Shown here: positions 14,653 through 27,366 of the stretch, in pieces
Position numbering within the stretch: the first letter of the stretch is position 1
How the letters are laid out: each line of letters begins with the position of its first letter
Source: Dimorphilus gyrociliatus
Taxonomy: Eukaryota; Annelida; Polychaeta; Dinophilidae
Assembly (NCBI GenBank): GCA_904063045.1
Contig: CAJFCJ010000009.1
Location: 1,984,968 to 2,048,967, forward strand
Reading direction: 5' to 3'
Length of the DNA: 64,000 nucleotides
Notes under the pieces: model-generated
Database searches by the model: none
Seen by the model: the letters and a program-made list of their open reading frames with translations, nothing else
Told to the model about the DNA's origin: nothing
Program-made: the position numbers and the translations under genes

Positions 14653-17013
14653 ATGAATTCAGAAGAAGGTAACCAACAAACAAAATGTGAAAAGCTGCTT
14701 TTGACGATAAAGAAGCATAGGACGTTTCTTTTAGTGTTTTTAGCCCTTTTCCTGGATAACGTTCTAACAACAATAGTTGGTAAGAGCTTCTTTCATATTC
14801 TATTTAAAAGAGAATTATAAAATGTTTTCATTCAAAATTATCTTCAAAATTTCTATTCTTTATCTTATCAAAACAGTTCCAATAATTCCTGATTATTTGG
14901 GTAATTTTAACGGAAAGAATACTAATTTTACAGATTTTGACAACAATACGTTCATGAGGTAAAAATTTCATTTTATTTCTATTATCAAAACTTATCTTAG
15001 ATCAATTAGCATTTTAGTAAGTTACGCAATTGGAAATAAGGATCATTTGTGTAACTTTTATTTCCTTAGAAAATCTTGAAAAGTTCTACTACATTTTTTC
15101 ATTTTCTCTTAGAGATGATACAAGAACTGGATGGCTATTTTCTTCCAAGGCGATAGTGCAACTTTTCTTCAACTTTGTAATAGGGCACATAGTGAACAGG
15201 TTAATAAGGGTTGAAAGGTAATTTTACGCAAGACGGCTTTCTAATGATATCTCTTTTATAGATATGGACATTTGTCCTGCATGGTATTCGGTAGTGTCAT
15301 GTTTGTAATATCTTGCATCCGTAAGATATTATACTAATTTATTCACGTGTCCATAAGTAACTTTCGTGTTTTCTTATTGTAGTTTACACTATTGGAACTA
15401 ATTACGTACAGCTTCTTATCGCACGATCATTACATGGAATTTCTTCAGCTGGTATGAATGTTGCAGGATTTTCGGCTTTGGCTAACAAATATCAAGAAGA
15501 TAGAGAGAGAAGTTTAATCATAGGCCTAGCTATGTCTGGAGTTGCTAGTGGTGTAATAGTTGGCTATCCTTTGGGCGGTAGTTTATATGAGTTTGTTGGA
15601 AAGACGATGCCCTTTGCAATTTTGACATCTATTGGTATAGTACAATTGTTCTTACAATTTACTGATTTACCAGAAGCTAATGAATCTTTAACAATTGGAT
15701 TTGGGACAAATCATTCATTTTACGATCTTTTGAAAGATTTTAGGTTTTTAGTTTTATTTGGAGCTCTTTTATTGCCGGAAGTTGTTATAGCAGCTATAGA
15801 ACCCACGTTGCCTCGTTTCTTAGAAGAGAAAATGGACGCTGAAGAGTGGGAAGTGGGTGCAGCTTTTTTGCCTGACAGTCTTGGGTTCTTACTTGGTTCT
15901 TCTCTATTTGCAACGCTGGCCAGAAAAATCGGACGGAAATTGCTGACAACCGTTTCATTGTTACTAATGTCCGCTTGTCTGATTGCTTCATCTTATAGTC
16001 GACAGGTGGCGCATTTAATCTTGCCTCAATTCGGAGTTGGTTTAGGATTGGGCGGTAAGACTAAAATTCTTTTCCAAACGCAGATAGAAATACTTGAAGA
16101 AACTTATTTGTTATATATAAAAATAAACAGGAATAGACGCTTCACTGATACCTCTTCTGGCTCTCTTAGTGGATCAGTACTGTCCAGGACAATACGGAGC
16201 CGCCTACGCAATTGGACAATCGGCAATTTGCTTAGGATTTGCTTTAGGTATATTTGATTGTTTTACTCATGAATAAAGAACTGTTGTATTAATTTGTCTT
16301 AAGCTATAATATAAGAGTAAAACACAATACGAAGATAATTAATAGAATTATGAGAAAACGATACCAAAAAAAAAATAATTTTGAAGATTGTTTTCTTTTT
16401 TTTTTTTAAAAAAAACAAAATATACAAACAACTAGATAGAATATATCTATATATACAGATATATCATATATATTTTGTATTAAAAAATCTTTAAATGACA
16501 AATAAAGAATGAGTAGAAAAAAGAAGAAGAAGAAGCCAAAGTATTAAAAATAACAGCTGTTGTTTTTTTATATATTTATCATTAAAATTGCAATTATCCA
16601 TTGCATTATTATTAACTTCCTTATTGTTACTATTAGTATTGTGTTGTTCTTTTTTTGTTAGTATGCCAAGTAGTAAGCCATGATAAAAAATAATATGCTT
16701 TAATATAGTATATAAGTAATGTAGCAGAAAAAAAATCCAGACTATTTTACGTCAATGGAGAGAGGAGATGTTTTCATAATGTTAATATTTGCAGGTCCAG
16801 CCTTTGCTGGATATATTACAGACGCTCTTGGATTTAGGTGGTAAGTAGTATTTGTTGATTCATTTTAATTGTTTTTGTTTATTAAACTGTCGATTTTGGG
16901 ATTTTCTGACCAGGCTTTTAAGAATTTTGTGCTGCTTGGCTGCTTCCTATTCTTGTGTAACTTGTCTTTGTTTTCCGTCAATTCAAACGGGTGTTTATAA
17001 TCAACTTAGATGA
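14653..17013 (+). CDS. SLC18A-type vesicular monoamine/acetylcholine transporter, short form
   Basis: Proton-coupled transporter expected to load a small cationic transmitter into synaptic or secretory vesicles. Eight exons (14653-14779, 14877-14958, 15113-15217, 15262-15320, 15383-16054, 16131-16247, 16795-16840, 16914-17013) join in phase to 435 residues. TM1 holds the family sequence LDN...VVPIIPDYL. Also present are YEFVGKT after TM5, EPTLP near TM7, and IDASLIP with LLVD spaced as the VMAT acidic residues are, so the three membrane Asp positions are kept. Odd points: the lumenal loop between TM1 and TM2 is about 35 residues, where VMATs have a long glycosylated loop, though it still contains NFT and NNT sites. 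The protein stops soon after TM12, without the cytoplasmic tail that carries trafficking signals in known family members. Substrate (monoamine, acetylcholine or other) cannot be told. Confidence 0.85.
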
Positions 17014-17445
17014 AAAGATATATATGAAGGTTTGTAATCTAAATATTAAACGCTAACGAATGTACCAGCGATAGCTATAACTGACTAATTTAAATGGTTT
17101 TCAATGTTTGGTAATATTTCTATTGTTAAGCCTCTTGAAAGACTCTGCAAATGTAAAACTATACGCTTATGATGAGTAGTTGTAAGAGAAGATAGATAAC
17201 AAAAATAGGGATTTTGTTGACACAGTGTAGCATGCATAATGCTAACCTCACCAATTGGTACTGTCCCCCTTCACAAAGTATTAAGTTTTTAAAGTATCCC
17301 TCAAAAAAGATAAATGCAATAGATCAAAGGAAAAATATACACATACTAGCTGAATAAATAGTAATCTCTTCATTGTGTGTTTTGTTCTCTTTTATTTTAG
17401 ATTGTAAATGTTTATTTTTCAGAATTGTCGATATTTCTGACCGAA
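17014..17445. other. Intergenic between SLC18-like and GPCR genes
   Basis: About 430 bases with no coding content. A TTTTCAG at 17416-17422 precedes the GPCR start and could be a splice acceptor for a non-coding 5' exon; an in-frame TAG at 17398 blocks longer direct extension of the GPCR. Confidence 0.6.
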
Positions 17446-18549
17446 ATGCCTGAGGATGGAAAAGATCCTCTCTTGATATGGGCGGAATATCATCTACATC
17501 CAAATTTGAGTAGAGAAGAGGCTTTTAAATTATTGCAGCCTCATAATAATGATTTTCGATTCACGTATGGTTTAGCTTCACTCTTCATTACATTGTACAG
17601 TATAACAGCTGTTAGTGCCCTTATAGTAAACTCCTTAATGGCCTATGTTCTTATTAGTAATAAGACTCTTAGGAGTGCTAATAATGCTTTTGTGACGAAT
17701 TTGATAATCAGTGATATATTATTAGCTCTTATCGTTATGCCTTTATCAACCATAATGCTTATTCTAAAAGAATGGAATCTTGGAGAGACCTTTTGTAAAA
17801 TGACTCCATGGTTAAAAGCTACATGTGTATCATGCAGTACTTATAGTATAAGCGCTATTGCAGCTATACGATATCGTTGTATTGTGAAAGGATCTAAATT
17901 ACCGTCCTACCGAAATGCCTCACTTGGTATTGCAACTATTTGGGTTGTTTCCACGATTATTGGATCACCAATGTTGTTTGTTGTTCAAATACGAATCTAT
18001 AAAATAGCACCGCCGTATCTTTTGTATAGGACTTGCTCAGAACATTGGCAAAGTTATACATTAAAAGTCTTATATAGTGTGACGGTCATGACTTTACAAT
18101 TTATTTTACCTCTACTTATTATAGCCTTTGTCCACTGGAATATCTGTAGTGTTCTAAAGCGTAGAATAAATGCTAGACATAGGCCATTAGTTAGAGCTCT
18201 ACGTGAGGCAAGACGTCATCGGAAGAATTCAACATTACTCATGATGATTGCTTGTGTATTCGCCTTTTGTTGGTTTCCTTTCAGTTTTTTCAACTTGATA
18301 GCTGATTTAGAAAGCAAACAAATCAGCAATGAATATTTCATGGTTATCTACGGATCTTTCCTATTAATAGCCCTGAGTTCAGCATGTTTGAATCCATTGC
18401 TTTATTGCTGGACAAATGAAGCTATCAGAAGAACTATAAAAGGATTACTAAAGAGAAACACTAACTATAATAGAAGGAATACTAACTTACAAGAAAATAG
18501 TTTAATCATGAGAGTGTTACGAAATCAACCTCTTGTTCACGTTTTATAG
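17446..18549 (+). CDS. Rhodopsin-class peptide GPCR, neuropeptide Y/F receptor-like, intronless
   Basis: Seven-helix plasma-membrane receptor, 367 residues from the ATG at 17446, uninterrupted by introns. The N-terminus has an NLS glycosylation site. TM2 keeps the NLIISD aspartate, the TM3 entry cysteine is in ETFCKM, and the second extracellular loop has a partner Cys (RTCSEHW). TM6 carries FCWFPF and TM7 NPLLY. The stretch from the TM3 Cys to RCIV, and LQFILPL in TM5, match NPY2/NPF-type receptors best; the ligand is therefore probably an RFamide/RYamide-like peptide (inference). The TM3 E/DRY motif is IRY: Asp 3.49 is replaced by Ile. The start is the first ATG after an in-frame stop; a spliced upstream exon ending at the 17422 acceptor is possible. 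A poly(A) signal lies at 18704-18709. Confidence 0.85.
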   Translation: MPEDGKDPLLIWAEYHLHPNLSREEAFKLLQPHNNDFRFTYGLASLFITLYSITAVSALIVNSLMAYVLISNKTLRSANNAFVTNLIISDILLALIVMPLSTIMLILKEWNLGETFCKMTPWLKATCVSCSTYSISAIAAIRYRCIVKGSKLPSYRNASLGIATIWVVSTIIGSPMLFVVQIRIYKIAPPYLLYRTCSEHWQSYTLKVLYSVTVMTLQFILPLLIIAFVHWNICSVLKRRINARHRPLVRALREARRHRKNSTLLMMIACVFAFCWFPFSFFNLIADLESKQISNEYFMVIYGSFLLIALSSACLNPLLYCWTNEAIRRTIKGLLKRNTNYNRRNTNLQENSLIMRVLRNQPLVHVL

Positions 18550-21304
18550 TCAACTTTCATATTTCTCATTGTCGCTCTTAAAAAGAAAGATAAAACGAAA
18601 AACGAGAAGGGAAAGTTTGGAAATTTTTACTTCTATAGAATTAGACTTGTATTTGAACAAACGAAAAGTCTTTATACCTCGTTTTTCCCTATCTAAAAAA
18701 TTCAATAAATATCTTATTAAGTGTGTTCGTACTTCCTTGCTATATTTATTAAAACGCAGCAATGATGAAATTATAACAGACTTATATAATTAATACTTGT
18801 TTGAATGCCAGCGATATCTCTTCCCTCATCGCTTTATTGGATAAAAATATTTAAAGATCTTTACTAAGAAATATACTATGTTTAGGATATGACAGCGGTA
18901 AAAACTAGCACATCAGTGGCGCGTACGTATCCTTTATTTCTGGATACAAAATCTCTTGACAGATAGAAGCTGGTCTGTAATTAGTACTCATTTTATACTA
19001 ATAATAGTCAAAAATAAATATTTTTATATTATATTTAATGAGTTTAACTATTGTTTTTTTTTAAAAAAAAGATAGTCTACATACTTCTATATAAGCATTT
19101 CTTTCGCTCAAAATAGAGCCAATGAATCATTGAGAACATTGTGATACAGTAACAAGTATTGATTTGTTAATTGATTATTTGTTGGAATATGTAGTACATA
19201 AATAGTAATGACTAAAACAAATTAAGGAACTCTTTCTATATGCTCATGTAAAACTTAAAAGACTGTTCACATGAATATTTTAACTATCCTTAATATTCTT
19301 ACATCCTCCCATGCAGTTAGGCATATGTTGGATATACTGTAAATAGTCATTTAATACTCTTTTTTTGGCCTAGTTAACCTCCTTAAACTTTATTTTAAGG
19401 CTCTCACTCTGGAACACAGCTTATAATTGAAACTTAGGTTCTTGGATAAATAGGATTTTTTTCAGAGACTCTGTCATTGTTACCGACTTTTAGGGGAATA
19501 TCCAATCATCCAAAAGCTCATCATCTTTAACCTTCGCTAGCTTTCTATCAGACATTCTCTATGTCTGAACACTTATTGGTACTGCCAAAAAGAATAATTT
19601 TATCGAGGAGGATACTTAGGATTGCTATCAAATTTCTCTAAATTAGAATAACACTCTAAACTAATATATAATCTGTGATTGCACAAAGAGGACTAGGAGC
19701 ATTGAGAAGTGGACTTTGAGATGTTCATGTAGATTTATAATTGTCTTTAGATTTTTCATATCCAATGTCACTCCACTTTTAATTTGAATGTTTGTCTTGT
19801 TAGAGCAATGTACTTACTTAGCACGTAGTGTTTCATATGGGTATTCTTTAATCTCTCATGGTATATTGTATTTTTATGAGAAGCGACAACAACCAACAAT
19901 TTTTACAGTGTTCTTTAGTTCATTTCCATGAATATAAAACAGAGTTCGCAAATTTGTTTGCTGCCACCTTCTTTGGCTTTGAAGATGCATTGATCTGATA
20001 TGATAAGTTCAGTTTAGGCCTAATACCTTGTGAAATTCATATTATGGAGCTTTTGAACTGCCTCTCTTGATACCCTAAATAGAGTACAGATATTTAAAAT
20101 CCGCTTAAAAACCGTAAAGGCTCTTTTTGTTTTAAATTATTCTATTTGGTTAGTGGGTCACTGAGAGAATACAACCCACTTGTAATCATCGTCAGGCTGA
20201 CTCCTAAGGTCTATCTAATCAATATACGCCATACTATTAAAACCCCTTTTTAGTTTAATTTTACCGATTGTCCGTTAAAAAAAAGAATACTCTACATATT
20301 TTATTCGTGCTTGTATTTGAGTAGTTTGTCAAAAAATATCTGGCTATTTGATAAAAATAATTCATAAAACGATAGGAAAGAAAAGATAAAAGTATGATAA
20401 AACAAGATGTACACGAGGTATTTTATACAAATGTGTAGTTTCAGTCATAGTATTCTATTTCCTATTGTTGTTTTTGTTTGTCTATTCTTTCGTGTTAATT
20501 GTTTTTTTTTTAAGCAGAGAAATACAAAAAATTTTCCGCTAAAATTGCATACTTAATAAAAAAGAGTGATTATCTTCCTTATGTATGCTGTATATTTTTT
20601 TTGGAGTAATCATCAATGAGATATTAAGAAAAGGAGTATTAGGAAACAAAACAAAAGTAATGGAAAATGAGATATTATCTTTTTTCATCTCCATCTTCCT
20701 CTATAATCATTTATTTAAAGCGAGCGAATAGCTATAAACTGTAAGATGATTTATCTTCCCTCAACGTCGTCCTTCTTTCTCATTCAAAGGTAAAAAATTT
20801 CATTATGCACTTAAAAGGTTAAGGTAACGTAAGAGCGAAAAGTTATATCTGAATTTCTAGGAGCTTATTTATTTTATTAAATTGATTAATAAAGAATAAG
20901 ATATAGAGAATAGACAAAACCAATATTTTTAATTATGTAAAAATTACTCGTTTTTGTATTCATTACCACATGTTTGCTTGTTTAGTTTGTTTCGTTAAAA
21001 TATAATTTCATTAATGAGTTTATGCATAGTCGAATATTTAATATGCAGTCATCTCTAGAAACAATATATAGACAGATTGAGAAAAAAGATGTACATCTAA
21101 TTATTTCACAATAGACTTGATGATTTTATATTAGTTATTAAACTGTATACCACGTAGGAATTTCTATAATAAACTGATTAGAGTAGAATTGCTTGAGAAA
21201 AGTAATATTCTTTTTTAAACAAGTAGATATGACCAAAAGGGGTTTTCTTGGATTTCTATATTTGGTAATTCAATCAATAATTATGCACTTTTAAGGTATC
21301 ATAT
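18550..21304. other. 2.75-kb non-coding interval
   Basis: 3' UTR of the GPCR to about 18720, then sequence with no open frame I can support. The stretch 19200-20300 is less biased towards A and T than its surroundings and has no simple repeat. I read it on both strands for a decayed transposon and found only short stop-riddled frames. The remainder to 21304 is AT-rich and leads into the 3' end of the minus-strand ankyrin gene. Confidence 0.6.
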
Positions 21305-23951
21305 TCATCTTATAAATATAGATCCAACTGATGAAAGTTCGTCGAAAGATGACAACTGATTTTCATCATCGTCAGAAATAAGATTACAGTTTTCATCTAT
21401 AAACTGTACAACACTATCCATTCCGCTTTCGTGAGCTTTTTCTCTCAACGATATCAGTCTATCTCCATACTAAAACAAAGAGTAAATAATCGTTTCAAAT
21501 GAAAAGAGGATGTTATAAATATTCTTACCTGTTTCCATATTCTTGTTTTGCACCCGCCATTTATTAAGCTTTGAGCAATAGCATCTTGATTTGATTCTAT
21601 GCAATCAAATAATAAATGACTAAAAAATGATAAATCAGCGTATTCCATGACAAGAGGTACTATTTCTTCAACTTTGTCTAAATTTCCTTCCTATAAAGTG
21701 ACAAAAGTGACAGCATCAATTAATTTTTTACATTTTTCTCATTTTACGTATTTCATCACTTTTATGAAATGATAAAGAATGTCCTTACCGCAATATATTC
21801 TCTTATTTTCGATTCAAAATCGATATTATGTAAATGAACCCATGTAGAAAATTCCACTACTTCTCTTGTCAGTGTCTGATGTTCTAAAGTAGTAATGTTT
21901 CCTTCGAAATAGTTACTCGGAACTCTTCCTCTCTATAGATTTATAATAGAATGTTATGAAAGAATATCGTGAATGTTAAGAGACAACGGATATTATATTT
22001 GAAGAAATATTAGAATAATATATACATTAAAAATCTTTTCAGGTCTAAAATAACTTTCTACTTTTCCAACCTGCTAATAAAAGAGAACGAGTCTACTTAC
22101 AACATCTTTCACTTCATCTGATCCACCAAAAGCCACCATTTTTGAGACAATATCGTTTCTGCCATGTAGTAAATAGCCATAGTGCATAGATGTCCGATTA
22201 AGCTGATCGAAGATTAATGACAAATAAGTGGAAATAATATACAACTGTATACATATATATGTGTGCATGTATGCACAGTAGCTATAAAGAACAATCTTTT
22301 ACATATAATATATATACAATAAATTGTATTCTATATGCTTTAGCGTTTTGTTAGAAGAATGAAAGTGAGTATGGAAAACATTTTGCTTTGACCATACAGA
22401 AAAGCTTTCCTCTTTTTTTTTATTAAGAATTTCTCTCCATAATTATTGCTTTTTATAATAACATATATAAAAAAAGAGCTTTCAATTGATGAGGTTTTTG
22501 CTACATATAAAATACTAATATATTAATGCATGTAGTATATGATAAGTAACATTCTTAATACCTTCATTTTGTAATATTTTAAACTTACGTTGTCACCGAA
22601 ATTAACCAAGTAAGGAAATCTTTCAATTAGGGATATAATTAATAATTCGTTGTCAGTTAGTAAAGCCTTATGAAGTATGTGTCTACCACAAACATCACGA
22701 GCTAATGCTGCTTCGTTTTTCATGTGAAATTGACCTTGAGCGTATTTGAGGACAGTAGCTAAATCTCCTTCATCAACCGCTCGAAACATCCGTTCGCCAC
22801 ATCGCTTTTAGGATATTCGAATATTTAATCAAACAATTAGTATATATATATAGTATTTTATTTGTTAACAAAATATATCAGCTAACCGTTATATATCTTA
22901 TTTGCCGAATAAATTTTGCAGTTTCTTTGAACAATCTTCCTTCCAGTTCACTTTTTACTTCATTCGCAAGGGTAGAATTAGACTCGAGAGCTGCATATAT
23001 ATAATTATAGCCTTTGAGAACCCAGTTTTCTAAAGACTCCAAATCTCTCTTTAAAATTGTCTCTAAAACGTATTCATCAATTGCCTATTGAAAATAGTAG
23101 AGCTTACATTAAATAAACAAGAGGAAAATACATAAAGTTTCCAAGTTAACAGTAAATTAACCTCAATATAGTCATCTCTTGAAAGCTCAGCAGCAAAATC
23201 TCTTGGCGTTCGACCTTTAAAATCCCTTTCTGCTAGATCAGCTCTATAGCTTAAGATATCCTTAAGAACTGCCGCCGGAAAATTTTCTTTCATAGCTGTG
23301 AATAGAATATTTTGGCCATCTTGATCCTTTATTAGTGTATTAGATTGTCGAAGTACTGCTTGAATAATTTTATAATCGAGAAGTTTTGGTGGTCCAGTAA
23401 GAACATGAAAGAAAAGGGGTTTAATACGAGGCTCCTGCGAATTTTCATAAGGAGTGGAAGTGTCAGGCCAAAGGGTAAGTAATTCTTCTACGACCCCAAC
23501 ACAATTTTGCTCCCAGACAGCTGCCAGCAGAGGCTGAGGAATTTTTGGAAAAGAATCATAGTAAAACCGATAAGAAAAGTCCTTTGTATTTACATCTGGT
23601 CGACCTAAATAGTTCAGTTAATATACAGTAGTATTACAGGATAAATGTTTGTAATTATTTAAAATTACCTCTTTCTAAGCATTTCTTCATCCAATTTATT
23701 GAACCTGCCAGGCATGCTGCTACAAATTCAGAAGTTTGATCAAATTTTCTTAATAACTGCAAGAGTGCAGTCTTCCTCTCCAGTGATTCTCGATTCTCAA
23801 CTGCTCCAAGTAAATTCAGTCTACCACGACTTTCATTCGTTATTCTTGTTAAACACCATGACTTAAGTAGGCGTTCAACCGTTTTTAATTCCGGAATGTC
23901 CTTTTGCAATTCGTTTACTAGGCCTATAGAAAAAGCGTTTTAGGATTTGTA

Positions 23952-23990
<39 letters not shown>

Positions 23991-24452
23991 AATAGATATT
24001 TTACCTGGCGAATACTCTTCTAGCCAATAATAATTTTCCTCCCAACCTTCTGGCTTCGATTGTAATAAAGATTCTTTCACTGTAAGCCCTTCATTGTCTA
24101 GAGCAAGTGGATTAGCTCCGCATCTCAATAGTGCAATAACAATCCTAAAGACTCCGCGCTTCTTTATTAGTTCATGTAAAACTGTATTATTGTTCTCATC
24201 ACGATTGTTAACGTCAATTCCCCCAAGGCACAGCTGATAAACAACAGGGACGGCTAACGGTGATGAAAACTTTTCATAGTGATCCGAAATAAGGAATAAA
24301 TAACCTCTTCCTTTCTCATCCTTTAAGGTGACGTCTCTACCACTTTCAATCAATCTTAAGGCTTTCTTTGAAACCTTATGTACAGGTTCTTCGGTGAGAA
24401 CCTTATATATCTTAGTTTCCTCAAATCGTAGCATGCAGTTGCTACGAAGCAT
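21305..24452 (-). CDS. Ankyrin-repeat protein, unassigned
   Basis: I do not recognise the orthologue. Nine exons on the minus strand (24452-24005, 23923-23669, 23604-23162, 23084-22887, 22804-22589, 22202-22101, 21932-21789, 21690-21529, 21469-21305) join in phase to 710 residues. All introns are GT-AG. Several diverged ankyrin repeats are visible: in exon 1 the pattern DENNNTVLHELIKK...ALLRCGANPLALDNEG, in exon 3 DQDGQNILFTAM and RDFKGRTPRDFA, and in exons 5-6 CGRHILHKALL and NRTSMHYGYLL. Between them lie helical stretches without repeat signature, and the C-terminus is acidic and serine-rich. No membrane span, signal peptide or catalytic motif was seen, so a cytosolic scaffold is the default inference. 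The start ATG at 24452 is the first of two nearby methionines (MLRSNCMLRF). Confidence 0.8.
23951..23988. repeat. (TA)n microsatellite in ankyrin-gene intron 1
   Basis: Uninterrupted TA repeat filling most of the short intron between the first two exons of the ankyrin gene. Confidence 0.9.
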
Positions 24453-24950
24453 TTTGGTTATTGTTTGTCGTCAACGAGACGTTCTATTCAAATCGGTTGT
24501 ATAAACGAGAAATATTGAATAAGTCGATCGATGGCCTTATCCTTTATAGGCCTCTTTAAGCGTTCGTCTTTTAAAAACCTCTTATATCAACTTTAAGAAC
24601 ATGTCAAGATCGAAAATGAATAAACAATAGATTTGAATTTGATATTTAAAAATATACAAGCAGACAAGTAAACAAACAAACAAAAAAACCAAGCAAATGA
24701 ACAAGAAAGAGCAGATTAACAATTAATAAATTTTCTATACGAGCTAATCTTTATAAATATTCACAAGTTAATATTATTAAAGTGTATTATAATTGTTAGT
24801 ACGTTGTAGAACAAAATAGTAAGATGAGGTCAATTAAAACGTTCTTATTATACCGTATTCGAGTACGCTTTTCCATGAGGTGAACGAAATTGATTTGTAG
24901 TTCCGGTTCCTTAATTAAAATGAACAAAGATATATTAGAATATGATGAGT

Positions 24951-24982
24951 ATGTGTGTGTGTGTGTGTGTGTTTGTGTGTGT
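24951..24982. repeat. (GT)n microsatellite
   Basis: GT dinucleotide run with one TT interruption, in the intergenic interval upstream of the ankyrin gene. Confidence 0.9.
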
Positions 24983-27358
24983 ACGCGTAGAGTGTGAATG
25001 TATTTTCTCTGTCTTTCTTGCTTTGTATACATAAAGTTATAATTTTTCTGAGAGTATGCACCTATTATTTTTTATCTTACACTCCTCCTTCCTGAATAAT
25101 CTATCGGTTCATTTATTAAGCGTTGTCATTAAACTTTAGGACTATGATATAGCTTAATTGTTTTTTTAAGATATTAGAATTTTCCATTAAATAACATCTT
25201 ACTTTCAGCGTAGAGTATTACAAAAGATTATTCTTCTTTACTCCTGCAGTTACACCATCCAGCACTTTCTCAATAAAAACTACGGTCAACTAATATGATA
25301 AAAAAATTGGGAAAATCGCTTACAGGTGACGTCTCTATCTAGTTAAATTGAGGATGCAAAAATAATGACGTGTTAATGAAAAATCCATTTTGATCTATTC
25401 CTTTTTGAAGATTTAATAGTAAATAAGGCCTATAAGGCTAAACCTTTGACGAAGAATATCTTTAGTTATCTACGGTTGTATACTTTTACAACGCTTTGAG
25501 AGTATTTCTATTCAGTGAAAATCAGTGACAAACATCTTGAAAAGTTGTAATACATTCCTTACTTTTTGAGAACAGAAGGAAATCAATATAATCATATTTC
25601 AATTCACAAATTTCAGTGTATTTCTTTTCTCTCTCCTCTTTATAAATAAAATGTATGTTTTCAAAGATTTTAATTGCTTGTAATCTTAGACTCTCTCTTT
25701 CTCAATTTCATTCAATTGTTATTCGTTACTTAATACATAATTCCTGTCTGACTTCTCCTTTTAATAAGCCAAACGTCTACATAGGTTTTTAATAAAGAAA
25801 AATTTTCCCCATAACCGTTACCGTTCTCCTTGAACTAAAATGTAAGATATCTGTAATATTTGTAATACTTTCTTTATATTAACATAGTTTAGATTAATAA
25901 TACATATTAATATTAGTATATTTAATTAACAAGCTTTATGTGTACCTATTATAGTAGCTTTTTTGAAATGACTACACTGTCCTCTCTTGCACTAAATGAC
26001 TCTTTAAGACTTTCAGAGTGTATCATCACATATCATATTTTACATTTAAAAAGGCTTTGACATGACATTTACAGCTATGATAATTAAAATGAAGCTAAAT
26101 ACTTAATAATACTTAATTTATGAACAATATTAGACAAAAGTTCCCACGCATAAGTGTCTTTTGTGCATCTTTGTGGAAAATTTTTCTCTGCATCACCTGT
26201 ACTTAAAAAGCGATTAAACTGTAGACCATTTTGGATTAGTGACTTATTGGTAAATCTCTAGAGAGATTATAAAAACTCTTAATGTCAAAAACCCAAATTT
26301 GAAAGTTTAATTGAAGCATTTAAGAAAATTAGATACTCTCTCTCTCTCTCTGTCTCAAATTAATATTGTAGAGGTTTTAAATCGATCCAGTTAACGTTTG
26401 TTCAGGGAAGGAGAGTTTGTTTATTTTTTTCCACTTGTTTACTTTCGATTTTAAAAAACACTCTATATACTAATATCTAAAAGTATACTTACTGTATATA
26501 GTATTATGAAAAGAGAAAAATTAATGAAAATCTATGAAATTCTTTTAAATAAACTTACTTACGCTAACGATATCGAGAGTCAAAATATCAGTATAAATAA
26601 AGAAGGAAGCGAATTTACCCTTTATTTAATTGATTTTGGAGTGGCTACCTATGGAGTACGTAAAAGGAGTTTGTTAATGAAAGAGATGAAAGTCTGTGAA
26701 TTTCTTCTTTTGTACGACTATTTTCTCTTTACAGTTTAACCAATTTTATGCTTACTTGCATTTATCAATAGTAAATTAGTTATTTCAAGTATTAATATAT
26801 TCACTAAATAGGATTTTCATCATAGATTATTGAACATTTTAATCTTTACAAATTGACTAGCGACATCTACAGTCCCAAAAGTCTTTCCATTCTCTTATCT
26901 ACAATCAATTATCTTTTCTAAAAAGGATAGAAAAGTTATAGCAATATCTTAGCAGAAATAGTACAATGGAAGACAAAATGTTGATTAAGTATTCTGACTT
27001 GTCATACTTTCGTTATATAAAAAGTCCAATTTACTTTAATTACTTTTGTAAAAAATTTAATTAAATAAAGTAAAGATTGCAGTAAATACGGAAAACTCAT
27101 CTTTTTAACTGTACTGTATACTGTATATGCACGTTTGATATGCGTACTTTGTAATTAGTTCTGTGTTATGGAAAAATAATAATATACTTGTATACTATTG
27201 TATGATCTAATTAAAGAGAATGATTCATACGTCTATTATTAATTTCTTAGATTATAACAAAAAAGATGTCTATGATAAAAATAGTAATCTGATCTTTTAA
27301 TGAAAGTAGGTGCTCTTGTTTTTCGATTAAAAATATCATGTGATTTTTTGAGTTGTGG

Positions 27359-27366
27359 TCACGTGA
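27359..27366. promoter_or_regulatory. Palindromic E-box upstream of alpha-SNAP
   Basis: TCACGTGA within GGTCACGTGAG matches the M-box/CLEAR type element bound by MITF/TFEB/USF-class bHLH-ZIP factors in other animals. It sits about 120 bases before the alpha-SNAP start codon. Function is inferred from motif and position only. Confidence 0.4.

Noticed and set aside
18533-18793. Overlapping open frames on both strands after the GPCR stop
   Set aside because: Lysine/leucine-rich AT-biased frames lying in the likely 3' UTR, with no motif and a poly(A) signal at 18704-18709 inside them.
19200-20300. Possible decayed transposon in the less AT-biased part of the 2.75-kb spacer
   Set aside because: Reading all frames gave only short, stop-riddled peptides with no transposase motif, and I saw no terminal inverted repeats or target-site duplications.
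24796-25032. 78-codon minus-strand frame with a Thr-His repeat
   Set aside because: The repeat is the (GT)n microsatellite read as THTHTH; no flanking coding sequence.
26506-26739. Isolated frame with LYLIDFGVATYG resembling a protein-kinase DFG loop
   Set aside because: No HRD-type catalytic loop, no N-lobe or flanking exons with splice sites were found on either side. A decayed kinase fragment is possible but cannot be shown.
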